From the NCBI GenBank assembly GCA_963787035.1, contig CAWBBN010000022.1, forward strand, positions 434,001-498,000: a stretch of 64,000 nucleotides of DNA, in the 5' to 3' direction. This DNA is from JAENWD01 sp963787035 (GTDB lineage: Bacteria; Acidobacteriota; Vicinamibacteria; Vicinamibacterales; JAENWD01). Both the position numbers and the translations under genes were made by a program. Positions 51,190 to 62,827 of this stretch are shown here, in pieces. Position 1 is the stretch's first letter. The number at the start of each line of letters is the position of its first letter. The notes under the pieces were generated by a model. The model was given only the letters and a program-made list of their open reading frames with translations, searched no databases and was not told the DNA's origin.

Positions 51190-51375
51190 ATGCCGGATGA
51201 GCCTCGGCCCGCCCCTTCCGTAGTCACGCCCCTCAAGAGTCCGCTGGCCTCTCCCGCCTGCTCGACCGAACAGCGCATGGTCTGCGAGCGGTGCGGCGGC
51301 GCCGACGTCTATCGGATGCACGCCGTCTGGCGTTGCGCCGACTGCGGCTTCAAAACCGACTGCTGCGGCTGGTAA
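51190..51375 (+). CDS. Small zinc-ribbon protein
   Basis: A 61-residue protein: a Pro-rich N-terminus, then MVCERCGGADVYRMHAVWRC and ADCGFKTDCCGW, giving two CxxC pairs plus a final CC. It looks like a rubredoxin/zinc-ribbon knuckle and would bind one metal. It is nine bases upstream of the carboxyltransferase gene and shares its transcript. Role unknown. Confidence 0.7.
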   Translation: MPDEPRPAPSVVTPLKSPLASPACSTEQRMVCERCGGADVYRMHAVWRCADCGFKTDCCGW

Positions 51376-51384
51376 CCTCTGCGC

Positions 51385-52993
51385 ATGGAGGTTCTCGCGA
51401 CGGCCGTTCGGCCCGACAGCGACGAGTTCCGCGCAAACGTCGCCGCCATGCAGGGCGCCGTCGACGCGCTGAAGGCGGCCCGCGATCGCGCCCGCCTGGG
51501 CGGCGGACCCAAGCCTCTCGAACGGCATCGCGCCCAGGGCAAGCTCCCGGTCCGCGAACGCATCGACCGCCTCCTCGATCCCGGCTCTCCGTTTCTCGAG
51601 CTCTCGCCGCTGGCGGCGTGGGACATGTACGAGGACGATGCGCCGGGCGCCGGCCTGGTCACGGGCATCGGCCGCGTGTCGGGACGCGAAGTGCTCATCG
51701 TCGCCAACGACGCGACGGTGAAGGGCGGCACCTACTACCCCATCACCGTGCGCAAGCACCTGCGCGCGCAGGAAGTCGCGCTCGCCAATCGCCTGCCGTG
51801 TGTCTATCTCGTGGATTCAGGTGGCGCGTTCCTGCCGCTGCAGGCCGAGGTCTTTCCCGACCGCGATCACTTCGGCCGGATCTTCTTCCACCAGGCGCGC
51901 ATGTCGGCCGAGGGGATTCCGCAGGTGGCCGTCGTCATGGGATCGTGCACGGCCGGCGGCGCGTACGTGCCCGCGATGTCGGACGAGACGATCATCGTCA
52001 AGGGCACGGGCACGATCTTCCTCGGCGGGCCGCCGCTGGTGAAGGCGGCCACGGGCGAGGACGTCACGGCCGAGGAGCTCGGCGGCGCCGACGTTCACAC
52101 GCGCCTGTCCGGCGTCGCCGACTACTTCGCCGAGGACGACGCGCACGCGCTGGAGCTGGCCCGGACCGTCATCTCGACGCTGCACTCGGCGAAGCCGCCG
52201 GCAGTGGACGTCACGACCCCTGAGGATCCCCGCTACGATCCGAAGGAGCTGTACGGCATCGTGCCGGCGGATCTGCGGCGGCAATACGACGTCCGCGAGG
52301 TGATCGCGCGGCTCGTCGACGGCTCGCGGTTCGACGAGTTCAAGGCGCGTTACGCCACGACGATCGTCACGGGGTTCGCCCGCATCCACGGCCTGCTCGT
52401 CGGCATCGTCGCCAACAACGGCGTCCTGTTCTCGGAATCGGCGCTCAAGGCGACGCACTTCATCGAGCTGTGCACGCTGCGCGGCATCCCGCTGGTCTTC
52501 CTGCAGAACATCACCGGCTTCATCGTCGGACGCCAGTACGAGCGCGCGGGGATCGCCAAGGACGGCGCCAAGCTCGTGCACGCCGTGGCAAACACCACGG
52601 TGCCGAAGATCACCGCGATCATCGGCGGCTCGTTCGGCGCGGGGAACTACGGGATGTGCGGCCGCGCCTACGAGCCGCGCTTCCTGTGGATGTGGCCGAA
52701 CGCGCGCATCTCCGTGATGGGCGGCGAGCAGGCGGCCGGCGTCCTCGTCCAGGTCAAGCGCGATCAGCTGGCGCGCGCCGGGCAGTCGCTCGGCGCGGAC
52801 GAAGAAGCCGCCATTCGCGACCCGATCCTCGCGAAATACGAGCTGCGAGGGATCGCCCTATTACTCGACAGCCCGTCTCTGGGACGACGGGATTCTGGAT
52901 CCGCTCGACACGCGGGGCGCCATGGCGCTCGGCCTGTCGGCGGCGATGAACGCGCCTGTCGCGCCGCCGAAGTTCGGCGTCTTCCGGATGTAG
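51385..52993 (+). CDS. mccB: Methylcrotonyl-CoA carboxylase, carboxyltransferase (beta) subunit
   Basis: Carboxylates 3-methylcrotonyl-CoA in leucine breakdown, together with the biotin carboxylase subunit. About 536 residues with LVDSGGAFLPLQAEVFPDRD, MGSCTAGGAYVPAMSDE, FLQNITGFIVGRQYE and GAGNYGMCGRAYEPRFLW, the last two specific for MCC-beta rather than propionyl-CoA carboxylase. Shift near 52850, after which GSPYYSTARLWDDGILDPLD continues. Stop TAG at 52991, three bases before the hydratase ATG. Confidence 0.9.
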
Positions 52994-52996
52994 CCG

Positions 52997-53787
52997 ATGG
53001 GATTCAAGTACCTGAACGTGTCGCGCGACGCGGGCGTCGAGCGCCTCACGCTGGCGCGGCCCGACGTCAGGAACGCGTTCAACGACGGGATGGTCAACGA
53101 GCTGACGTGGTGGGCGGACTCCGTGATCGCCGACGCCAGCGTGCGCCTCGTGATCCTCGAAGGCGCGGGCCCGTCGTTTTGTGCGGGCGCCGATCTCGAG
53201 TGGATGGGCCGCATGGCCCACTACACCCACGAGCAGAACGTCGACGACGCCAGCGAGCTGGCGCGAGTGTTCCTGACGCTGGATCGCCTGCCGATGCCGG
53301 TGATTGGGCGCATTCACGGCGCGGCTCTCGGCGGCGGCGCCGGTCTCGCGGCCATCTGCGACATCGTCGTCGCGGCCGAGGACGCGGTCTTCGGGTTCAC
53401 CGAGGTCCGGCTGGGCCTCATCCCCGCCGTGATCTCCCCGTTCGTGATCGCGAAGATCGGCCGGTCCGCCGCGCGCGAGCTGTTCCTGACCGGCGACCGG
53501 TTCACCGCCGCGCGCGCGAGAGAAATCGGCCTGGCGCACTCAGTCGTTCCCGCCGCCGACCTCGACGCCGAAGTCGCGCGGTATCAGGCGCTGCTGCGTT
53601 GCCGGCGCGCCGGGCGCGCAGAGCGCCGCCAAGCATCTCATCGCCGAGGTGAGCCGCCGCGGCTCCGGCCGACGCCATGTCGCTCTGCGCCGAGGCCATC
53701 GCGTCGCGCCGCGTGTCGCCAGAAGGCCAGGAAGGCATCCGCGCGTTCCTCGAGAAGCGCGACGCGTCCTGGCGCAGCGGGCGCTGA
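52997..53787 (+). CDS. Enoyl-CoA hydratase family, methylglutaconyl-CoA hydratase
   Basis: About 263 residues of crotonase fold: RPDVRNAFNDGMVNELTWWA, AGPSFCAGADLEWMGRMAHY (oxyanion hole and LiuC-type extension), GAALGGGAGLAAICDIVVAA and VRLGLIPAVISPFV. By position in the operon and by the DLEWM segment it hydrates 3-methylglutaconyl-CoA to HMG-CoA. Shift near 53595, after which QSAAKHLIAEVSRRG leads to the end. Confidence 0.87.
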
Positions 53788-53792
53788 GGCCG

Positions 53793-55286
<1,494 letters not shown>

Positions 55287-55288
55287 CG

Positions 55289-55765
55289 ATGACGGAGAAG
55301 CGCCGGGTGCGGCTCGGCACCGTGTCTCGCGACGTCGTCTCGCTCGGCGGCGGCGCGTTCGAGATCGACGGCACGCGCTGGACGGCCACCCCCGACGGCC
55401 CGGGCGCCTGGCGACTTCGCGCAGACGGCAAGGCCGGTGGACGCGCGTTTGTCGCGGGCCCGCCCGAATCGCCGTGGATCTTCTTCAACGGGCACGTCTA
55501 CCACCTCGAGGTCACCGCCGCGGAGACGCCGGCACGCCCGCGCCGCGACGCCGCGGGGGAATTGTCGGCGCCGATGCCGGCGACCGTGCGTGCGGTGCTG
55601 GTCAGCGTGGGCGATCACGTCACCGTCGGCCAGCCGCTCGTCATTCTCGAGGCGATGAAGATGGAGCTGCCGCTCCGCGCACCGGTCGAAGGCACGGTCC
55701 AGAGCGTCCGCTGCGAGCCCGGCGACCTCGTCCAGCCGGGCACGCCGCTGGTGGAGGTCGCGTGA
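55289..55765 (+). CDS. Biotin carrier (BCCP) part of methylcrotonyl-CoA carboxylase
   Basis: 158 residues: an N-terminal BT-like beta region (RVRLGTVSRDVVSLGGGAFE) and a C-terminal biotinyl domain APMPATVRAVLVSVGDHVTV with the biotinylated lysine in ILEAMKMELPLRAP. It carries carboxybiotin between the MccA and MccB active sites. Stop overlaps the HMG-CoA lyase start as GTGA. Very likely the C-terminal half of a fused MccA. Confidence 0.88.
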   Translation: MTEKRRVRLGTVSRDVVSLGGGAFEIDGTRWTATPDGPGAWRLRADGKAGGRAFVAGPPESPWIFFNGHVYHLEVTAAETPARPRRDAAGELSAPMPATVRAVLVSVGDHVTVGQPLVILEAMKMELPLRAPVEGTVQSVRCEPGDLVQPGTPLVEVA

Positions 55766-56668
55766 CACGAGCGGCACTGCCGTCGCGAGCGACGATCGTC
55801 GAGGTCGGCCCGCGCGACGGCCTGCAGAACGAATCCGCGACCGTTCCCACCGCGACGAAGATCGCGTTCGTGGAGGCGCTCGCCGACGCCGGGCTGCCGG
55901 TGGTCGAAATGACGGCGTTCGTCAGCCCGAAGTGGGTGCCGCAGATGGGCGACGCGGGCGAGGTCGCTGTCCGGCGTGACGCGCCGCGCCGGCACGCGCT
56001 ACTCGGCGCTCGTGCCGAACCTGAAGGGCCTCGACGCCGCGGCGGCGTCAGGCATGACGGAGATCGCGATCTTCGCGGCCGCGTCAGAGACGTTCAGCCA
56101 GCGCAACATCAACCAGTCGATTGCCCAGTCGCTCGAGACGTACGCGGCCGTGACGCGCGCCGCGCGCGATCGCGGGATGCGCGTCCGCGCCTATCTGTCG
56201 ACGGCGTTCGGATGTCCGTACGAGGGCAACGTGCCCGTCGCGCAGGTCGTCGACGTCTCGGTGCGGCTGCGCGACATCGGCGCCGAGGAGCTGGCGATCA
56301 GCGACACGATCGGCGTCGCGACGCCGGGCCAGGTGAGCGATGTCGTCGAGGCGGTGTCCGCGCGCGTGCCGCTCGCGGAGCTGGCGCTGCATTTCCACGA
56401 CACGCGCGGCACGGCGCTGGCCAACGTCTACGCGGGGCTGGAGTCCGGCGTCTCGATCTTCGACAGTTCGTCAGGCGGGCTTGGCGGCTGCCCGTACGCG
56501 CCGGGCGCCGCTGGAAATCTCTCGACCGAAGATCTCGTCTACATGCTCAACGGGCTGGGGATCACGACGGGCGTCAACCTGGCGGGCGTGGTGGCGGCGT
56601 CGAAGCTGATCGCGCCGTTTGTCGGGCACCCGTTGCCGTCGCGGTACCTGCAGACCGAAATGCGTTGA
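55762..56668 (+). CDS. mvaB: Hydroxymethylglutaryl-CoA lyase
   Basis: Cleaves HMG-CoA to acetyl-CoA and acetoacetate, the last step of leucine breakdown. About 301 residues: IVEVGPRDGLQNESATVP, MTAFVSPKWVPQMGDAGEV, RAYLSTAFGCPYEGNVPV, LHFHDTRGTALANVYAGLES and GLGGCPYAPGAAGNLSTED with the catalytic Cys. Shift near 55975. Last gene of the operon; a cluster of palindromic repeats follows it. Confidence 0.93.
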
Positions 56669-56681
56669 TGTCACGCGAGTC

Positions 56682-56706
56682 GCAGGGCCGAACCTTCAGT
56701 TCGGCC
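56682..56706. repeat. CTGAAG palindrome, minus orientation
   Basis: Arms GGCCGAAC and GTTCGGCC around CTTCA, with CAGG (for GTAGG) on the left. First of three copies in the convergent gap after mvaB; same stem as the copy at 30051. Confidence 0.78.
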
Positions 56707-56710
56707 ATGT

Positions 56711-56730
56711 GGCGCGGCTGAAGCCGCGCC

Positions 56731-56734
<4 letters not shown>
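56711..56734. repeat. CTGAAG palindrome, plus orientation
   Basis: GGCGCGGCTGAAGCCGCGCC followed by CTACG. On the minus strand its tail provides the TAG at which the open frame of the histidine kinase finally ends. Confidence 0.85.
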
Positions 56735-58254
<1,520 letters not shown>

Positions 58255-58310
58255 CGCAGTCGAACGCCGGTCCCGGCGCCCGACCACGATAGGACCCGCC
58301 TACGCGGGTG

Positions 58311-58454
58311 TCAAACCTGAGGTGTCGCCGAGGGCGTCGCGATCGGGGCGCGGACAGGCAGCGCGTCGAGCGCCGCCCAGTCGAACGGCGCGCGTCCGTG
58401 TTCGTCGTCCAGGGTGATCAGCAGAAGGGGGAGCAGCCAGTCCGCAAACGCCAT
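58311..58454 (-). CDS. Possible small protein
   Basis: A 47-residue frame, MAFADWLLPLLLITLDDEH then GRAPFDWAALDALPVRA, between the membrane kinase and the cysteine-containing protein. It has a short hydrophobic stretch. No ribosome site is obvious and no similarity is recognised. Confidence 0.25.
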   Translation of the reverse strand: MAFADWLLPLLLITLDDEHGRAPFDWAALDALPVRAPIATPSATPQV

Positions 58455-58499
58455 GCTCCCGGCTTATCGGAACGGCCGAAGCCGGTCTGTAGCCGACGT

Positions 58500-58841
58500 T
58501 CAGTACAGGACCAGCTCGCCCGACTCTGCCCGCGACTGCAGCGCCGAGGACGCCGTGAGCCACGCGTAGCGGCGGAAACGGTCTGGCGCGCCCGTCTGGC
58601 GCAGCCGCGGCTCAGGCCGGTCGAGCTCCCAGCCCGACGATTCGAGGTGGCAGTCGGAGCAGAACAGGTAGATCCGGTCTCGATCGAAGCGAAGGAACGG
58701 CGCGTGGCCGTGAAGTTGGCAGCGGGCCGAGGCGATCGCATGGCGGATCCGGCCCACGAGCCCCTGACCCTTGGTCGGTTCGGCGCCGAGCGCCGCGAGC
58801 GGCCGCGTCAAAGTCTGGCTGGTGGTCGTCATGCCCTCCAC
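58500..58841 (-). CDS. Small hypothetical protein with CxxC
   Basis: 113 residues. The central RFDRDRIYLFCSDCHLESSG segment, with CxxC and an upstream Cys in RCQLHGHAP, suggests metal binding; the rest (FRRYAWLTASSALQSRAESG) is helical and Arg-rich. ATG 58841 (MEGMTTTSQTL) or the Met three codons later. Two stem-loops lie in the 90 bases upstream. Confidence 0.5.
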   Translation of the reverse strand: MEGMTTTSQTLTRPLAALGAEPTKGQGLVGRIRHAIASARCQLHGHAPFLRFDRDRIYLFCSDCHLESSGWELDRPEPRLRQTGAPDRFRRYAWLTASSALQSRAESGELVLY

Positions 58842-58881
58842 AGGGGCAAGACCAGCGCCAGCACAAATCCGGCCTGTTTTC

Positions 58882-58929
58882 GGGGATTACGCCTGATGAT
58901 CCCCTGAAAGGTCTGGCAGGGACCAGACC
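58882..58929. promoter_or_regulatory. Two consecutive stem-loops upstream of the CxxC protein
   Basis: GGGGAT (58882-58887) pairs with ATCCCC (58899-58904) over an 11-base loop, and GGTCTGG (58910-58916) pairs with CCAGACC (58923-58929) over six. They would lie in the leader of the 58500-58841 gene. No known riboswitch is recognised. Confidence 0.35.
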
Positions 58930-58950
58930 ATTGTCGGGCGGCAAAAGTGT

Positions 58951-59009
58951 GAAAAAAGAAAACCCCGCCCGCCCGGCCGCGAAGGGGATTCGCGGAGCGG
59001 CGGGCGGGG
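58951..59009 (-). terminator. Strong intrinsic terminator
   Basis: On the minus strand an 11-bp stem of CCCCGCCCGCC (58963-58973) with GGCGGGCGGGG (58999-59009), extended inside by CCGCGAA/TTCGCGG, is followed by TTTTCTTTTTT (58962-58952). This is a textbook rho-independent terminator for the microprotein and DinB genes. Confidence 0.85.
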
Positions 59010-59033
59010 CTGAACGCCCCGGAGGAGTCGACC

Positions 59034-59138
59034 CTAGAACTTTGGCGTGCGCTTCCCCTGCCGGCTGCGGCGCCGCATGATGTACAGCGTCAATGCGATG
59101 CCGGCGAGCACGAGGAGCGCGAGCGACTGCAGTCTCAT
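59034..59138 (-). CDS. 34-residue single-span membrane microprotein
   Basis: MRLQSLALLVLAGIALTLYI then MRRRSRQGKRTPKF: one membrane helix with a strongly basic C-terminal tail (positive-inside, so tail in the cytoplasm). GAGGAAG lies six bases before the ATG, and a strong intrinsic terminator follows 25 bases after the stop, both supporting a real and well-expressed gene. No family recognised. Confidence 0.65.
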   Translation of the reverse strand: MRLQSLALLVLAGIALTLYIMRRRSRQGKRTPKF

Positions 59139-59173
59139 GTTGACTTCCTCATCGGTCCGAGTGGGGTGAACCT

Positions 59174-59727
59174 TTAGGCGCGCGGACCCGACGCGCCGGA
59201 TATACCCTCGAGCCGGGCCTGCTCGGACATCCCCCGCGGGATGCTCAAGCGTCTTCCAGGACGGCCCTGTCCAGTGCTTGGCGAGCAGGACCAGCTGGTG
59301 GACATGCCCGGCCACGTGCGACAGATTTCTCGCCAATGCACGCGGCAGCGCAATCCGCTCGCCGCGAATCACGACGTGCCCCGCCAGGTCGGCCGGCGTC
59401 AGAGCGCCGAGAGCGCCGTCGAGCATCCCCCACCCGCGCGCCCAGGTCGCGACGACGGCGTCGCGCGACTCTCCGGGCTCGAACTCCGCGTCCCGGTGAC
59501 GATCGGGCTTCTCGCCATCGGTCGTCCGGAAATCGCGCCACCGCGAGTTGAGGTTGCCGCCGATGTGCTTCATCAACGCGGCGATGCTGTTCGCCTCGCT
59601 GTCCAGCGTCGCGAAGAACTGGCGCGTCGTCCACCTGCGCCGCGGCGCGCTCGGCGAGCGATCGCAGGGCGTGATATTCGTCCGCCATCGCGGCGACGAA
59701 GTCGGCGGCTGAGCCTGGCTCGGCCAT
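59174..59727 (-). CDS. DinB-superfamily protein (DUF1572-like)
   Basis: About 184 residues over three frames (shifts near 59640 and 59250). MAEPGSAADFVAAMADEYHA, FFATLDSEANSIAALMKHIG, GNLNSRWRDFRTTDGEKPDR and NLSHVAGHVHQLVLLAKHW show the DinB four-helix bundle with the metal-type histidines HIGGN and HVAGHVHQ. Ends EGISGASGPRA. Role probably thiol- or metal-dependent transferase; unknown. TATACT lies 11 bases upstream of the ATG. Confidence 0.8.
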
Positions 59728-59774
59728 TCGGACGGCGGAGTATAGAGAAGCCGCCGCCGTGAATCCACCCGCGA

Positions 59775-60518
59775 CTATTGACGAGCTTGCTCGAGCGCCT
59801 CGCGGATGGCCGCGACCTTCGTCGCCTCGACAGGCCCGTCGACGCTGCCGTCGCGCCGCGCGGCGCGTCCGACGTGCACGTCGTTGATGGCGGCGAGCTG
59901 CGCGATCGACGGCAGGAGTTCCTGCGTCACTCCTCCGCCAACGATCACCCGGATGTCCGGCAGGAGCCGCGTGGCCCACTCGGTCAGACGTTCTGCGCGC
60001 TCCGCCCACGGACCGTCGCCACCCGACGCCAGCACGCGGTCGACGGACGGGACGTCTTTCAGCGCGACCAGGGCATCGAGGGGATCCACGCAGTCCTCGA
60101 TCGCGCGATGGAACGTGAGCGGGCGTCCCTCGCAGGCGTCGGCGACGGCGGCCGTCAACAGGACGTCTATCGCTCCCGCGCGCAGGAAGCCGCAGACGAC
60201 GCCCCCGATCGGGCGCGCGCCCAGCTCGCGGGCAAGCGCGACGAGCCGCCGCCGGGTCGCCGGATCTGAGACCTCGTGCGCCTCGCTCTCGCGCAGCATC
60301 ACCCGCACCGGCACCTTCACGGCCGCCAGCACGCGGTCCACCACGTCCAGCGACGGCGTCATCCCGCCGCGCGCGAGGTCCGTCACGAGCTCCAGGCGAT
60401 CGGCCCCGCCCTCTTCGGCGGCCACCGCATCGTCGGCGGAGGTCGCAATCACCTCGAGCGTGTGGAACATCGTGATCTCGGAAGGCGTCGGATGAAGGTG
60501 ATATCTGAAGGGCTTCAT
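59775..60518 (-). CDS. cutC: CutC-family protein
   Basis: TIM-barrel protein of the CutC family: LEVIATSADDAVAAEEGGAD, RLELVTDLARGGMTPSLDVV, FGFLRAGAIDVL-type segment GGVVCGFLRAGAIDVL, and RPLTFHRAIEDCVDPLDAL. Named for copper homeostasis in E. coli, though its biochemical role is unsettled. The conserved domain starts at the Met at 60470; ATG 60518 adds 16 residues. Intact. Confidence 0.87.
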   Translation of the reverse strand: MKPFRYHLHPTPSEITMFHTLEVIATSADDAVAAEEGGADRLELVTDLARGGMTPSLDVVDRVLAAVKVPVRVMLRESEAHEVSDPATRRRLVALARELGARPIGGVVCGFLRAGAIDVLLTAAVADACEGRPLTFHRAIEDCVDPLDALVALKDVPSVDRVLASGGDGPWAERAERLTEWATRLLPDIRVIVGGGVTQELLPSIAQLAAINDVHVGRAARRDGSVDGPVEATKVAAIREALEQARQ

Positions 60519-60593
60519 GACGCCCCGCAAGAGTTCAGGTATTCTGGCTCGGCCGCCGCGAATCCCGGCGCGCCATCATCGGAAGGGATCGCC

Positions 60594-61056
60594 ATGTCTG
60601 TCGTCAGAAAGTCTCTCGTGGCACTCGCCGCGGTCGCCGTCTGCGCCATCGCTCCGCTCCGCGCCGCGGCGCCCGACACCGGCCAGCTGAAGGTCACGGT
60701 CGAATACAAGGGGCCGGGCACCGTGGACAAGTCGCACCAGATCTTCGTCTGGGTCTTCGACACCCCTGACATCGGCGCGGACCTCGACGCCGCTCTCGAG
60801 CGACGTCATCACCACCAACGGCGGCACGGCGTCGTTCTCGGGCCTGCCGAAGACGGTCTACCTCGCCGCCGCGTTCAACGAGAAGGGCGACTACGACGGC
60901 ACGCAGGGTCCCCCGCCGACCGGAACGCCGGTGACCGTCTACGGCGGCATGGGCACGGCGACGGCGGTCGAGACCGGCGGCGCCGAGGCGGCCGTCACGA
61001 TCACGTTCGACGACTCCACCGAATGCCGTAGGGGCGAATACGTAAATAGGGAATAG
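60594..61056 (+). CDS. Small secreted beta-rich protein
   Basis: About 153 residues. Signal peptide SLVALAAVAVCAIAPLRAAA, then beta strands (LKVTVEYKGPGTVDKSHQIF, VWVFDTPDIGADL; after a shift near 60795, GTASFSGLPKTVYLAAAFNE and VTITFDDSTEC). Looks like a carboxypeptidase-regulatory or prealbumin-like sandwich; function unknown. GGAAGGGA precedes the ATG. In the shifted frame the last residues and the TAG come from the GGGAATA heptamer repeat. Confidence 0.65.
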
Positions 61057-61150
61057 GGCATCAGAGAATAGGGAACAGGGCGAAGCGCCGAGAGTCGCCT
61101 CGAACCTGCGCTCCGTTTCCCTATTTCCTATTCCCTGATTCTCTATTTCT
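61043..61150. repeat. Inverted GGGAATA heptamer block
   Basis: AAATAGGGAATAGGGC and GAGAATAGGGAACAGGG occupy 61043-61080; the reverse complement forms TTTCCCTATTTCCTATTCCC and TGATTCTCTATTTC occupy 61115-61150. A tail GTAGGG (61027) / CCCTAC (61156) flanks both sides. It lies between convergent genes. Confidence 0.75.
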
Positions 61151-61157
61151 TTGCGCC

Positions 61158-62240
61158 CTACACCTGCCGTAACTTCGACACCCGCCCCACCTCGACCCAT
61201 TCGACGACGAAGATGTTGCCGGCGTGATCGAAGATCGCGCTGTGCGGGCAGACGAACTTCCCCACCGGGAACGCGTCGCGCGGGCCGCTGCGGATCGGCT
61301 TCCACGAGTCGATGCCCGCGTCGCCGAGCTGTTCGATCACCTTGTTGTCGCGATCGATCAGCGTCACGCGCGCGAACAGATCCGGCACCACCATCACGCC
61401 CTTGCGCTCGTTGAAGTGACACGGCGCCGGAAAGCCGTCGACAAAGCCGATGTGCTGTCCGTCGAGCGTGAACGTCTGGAGCCGCTTGTTGCTGCGATCG
61501 GCGACGAGCAGGATCGGCGTCGCGCCGCGCGTGTCGACGGTGAGGCCGTGCGGGCAATCGAGCTGGCCGGCCTCCTTGCCCTTGCCGCCGAACGTGCGGA
61601 TGAACTTCGCGTCCTTCGAGTACTGCGAGATGTAGCTCGACCCGTAACCGTCGGCGACGTAGAAGTCGCCGTTCGGCGCGATGGCGATGTTCGTCGGCGA
61701 GTAGTTGACCACCGGCTTGCCGTCCTTCATCGCGGGCGTGCCGTCGGTGTTGGCGGCGTACTTGTCGGATTCCTTCGGGTAGCCGAACTGCCAGACGACT
61801 TCGCCCTTCGGCGTCGCCTTGGTGACGAGCGCGTGCTTGGTGTCGCAGAGATACAGGAACTCGTCCTTGCCCTCGCGATGGATGTGCAGGCCGTGCGCGC
61901 CGCCCTCGAACTGCTTGCCCCAGCTTCGGACGAAGCGGCCTTTCTCGTCGAAGACCACCATCGTGTCGTGCCGGTCGCTGGAGGCGTTCACGGTGTGGTG
62001 GATGTAGATGTTGCCCTGCGAGTCTTCGCAGACCCCGTGCGTATTGCCGTACGCGAGCCCGGCCGGCAGCGTGCCCCAGTCGTGGTAGACCTCGTACGTG
62101 AACTCGCCGGTGCCGATGACCGGCCGCTTCGCGCCGGCCTTGTCGGTGGCGCCGAGGATCGTAGGGCCGGCGGCCGTCGTCGCCAGGGCCGTGCCGAGCG
62201 TCTTGAGAAAGTCGCGGCGTGATGCGGAAGGAGTCGCCAT
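61158..62240 (-). CDS. Tat-exported NHL-repeat beta-propeller protein
   Basis: Intact, 360 residues. A twin-arginine signal SRRDFLKTLGTALATTAAG, then NHL-type blades (GNTHGVCEDSQGNIYIHHTV, SPTNIAIAPNGDFYVADGYG, CPHGLTVDTRGATPILLVAD, CPHSAIFDHAGNIFVVEWVE). Such propellers bind ligands or act as lyases/peptidylglycine-type enzymes; here unknown. ATG 62240; CAGAAT seven bases before it may be the -10 of a leaderless mRNA. Confidence 0.85.
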   Translation of the reverse strand: MATPSASRRDFLKTLGTALATTAAGPTILGATDKAGAKRPVIGTGEFTYEVYHDWGTLPAGLAYGNTHGVCEDSQGNIYIHHTVNASSDRHDTMVVFDEKGRFVRSWGKQFEGGAHGLHIHREGKDEFLYLCDTKHALVTKATPKGEVVWQFGYPKESDKYAANTDGTPAMKDGKPVVNYSPTNIAIAPNGDFYVADGYGSSYISQYSKDAKFIRTFGGKGKEAGQLDCPHGLTVDTRGATPILLVADRSNKRLQTFTLDGQHIGFVDGFPAPCHFNERKGVMVVPDLFARVTLIDRDNKVIEQLGDAGIDSWKPIRSGPRDAFPVGKFVCPHSAIFDHAGNIFVVEWVEVGRVSKLRQV

Positions 62241-62283
62241 GCGGCGCATTCTGGCGCGATTGCCGAGTACAGTAAAGAGCGCC

Positions 62284-62787
62284 ATGCCGGTCGTCGTCTC
62301 TGAGTACCGCGCGCCGTTCGGGCCGCTCGCGATCGCGGCGCGCGGCGACGTCCTCGTCGCGATTCATCTCGAAGGGCATCCGGAGCGGCTGGCGAAGGAA
62401 TGGGCACGACGGGAGCCCGTGGAACGCGGACGCCTCGCGCCCGCGCTGACGCGCGCCTTCGACGCATACTTCAACGGCGACATCCGCGCGATCGATGCGC
62501 TCGAGGCCGATCCGGCCGGGACCGCGTTCCAGCGGGAGGTGTGGGCTGAGCTTCGACGCATTCGCGCCGGCACCACCCTCAGCTACTCGCAGCTGGCCGC
62601 GCGCATCGGACGTCCCGACGCCGTGCGGGCCGTGGGCACCGCCAACGGCGCCAACCCCGTCCCCATCGTCATTCCCTGCCATCGCGTCATCGGCGCGAAC
62701 GGCTCGCTCGTGGGCTACGGCGGCGGCCTCGACATGAAGCGGTGGCTCCTGGCGCACGAAGGCCTGATTCCCGGCCGGCTCTGGTAG
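62284..62787 (+). CDS. Methylated-DNA--protein-cysteine methyltransferase
   Basis: Repairs O6-alkylguanine by self-methylation. 167 residues, intact: EYRAPFGPLAIAARGDVLVA, GTAFQREVWAELRRIRAGTT, LSYSQLAARIGRPDAVRAVG and the acceptor cysteine in PVPIVIPCHRVIGANGSLVG. An Ogt/MGMT without an Ada domain. Start ATG 62284, after TACAGT ten bases upstream. Divergent from the NHL-protein gene. Confidence 0.93.
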   Translation: MPVVVSEYRAPFGPLAIAARGDVLVAIHLEGHPERLAKEWARREPVERGRLAPALTRAFDAYFNGDIRAIDALEADPAGTAFQREVWAELRRIRAGTTLSYSQLAARIGRPDAVRAVGTANGANPVPIVIPCHRVIGANGSLVGYGGGLDMKRWLLAHEGLIPGRLW

Positions 62788-62827
62788 ATCGCTAACGCGC
62801 AGAGGGCCGCGGCCGTCCAAGGCAAAC

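Noticed and set aside
58480..58505. Further CTGAAG-type palindrome near GTAGCCGACGTTCAG
   Set aside because: The arms are not complementary, so it was not counted with the family.
59009..59020. GGGGCTGAACGCCCC next to the terminator as another CTGAAG element
   Set aside because: The core and the CCTAC tail are missing; resemblance is probably due to the GC-rich terminator.
60276..60590. Upstream extension of the small secreted protein into cutC
   Set aside because: It would be antisense to cutC; the ATG at 60594 has a ribosome site and a signal peptide.
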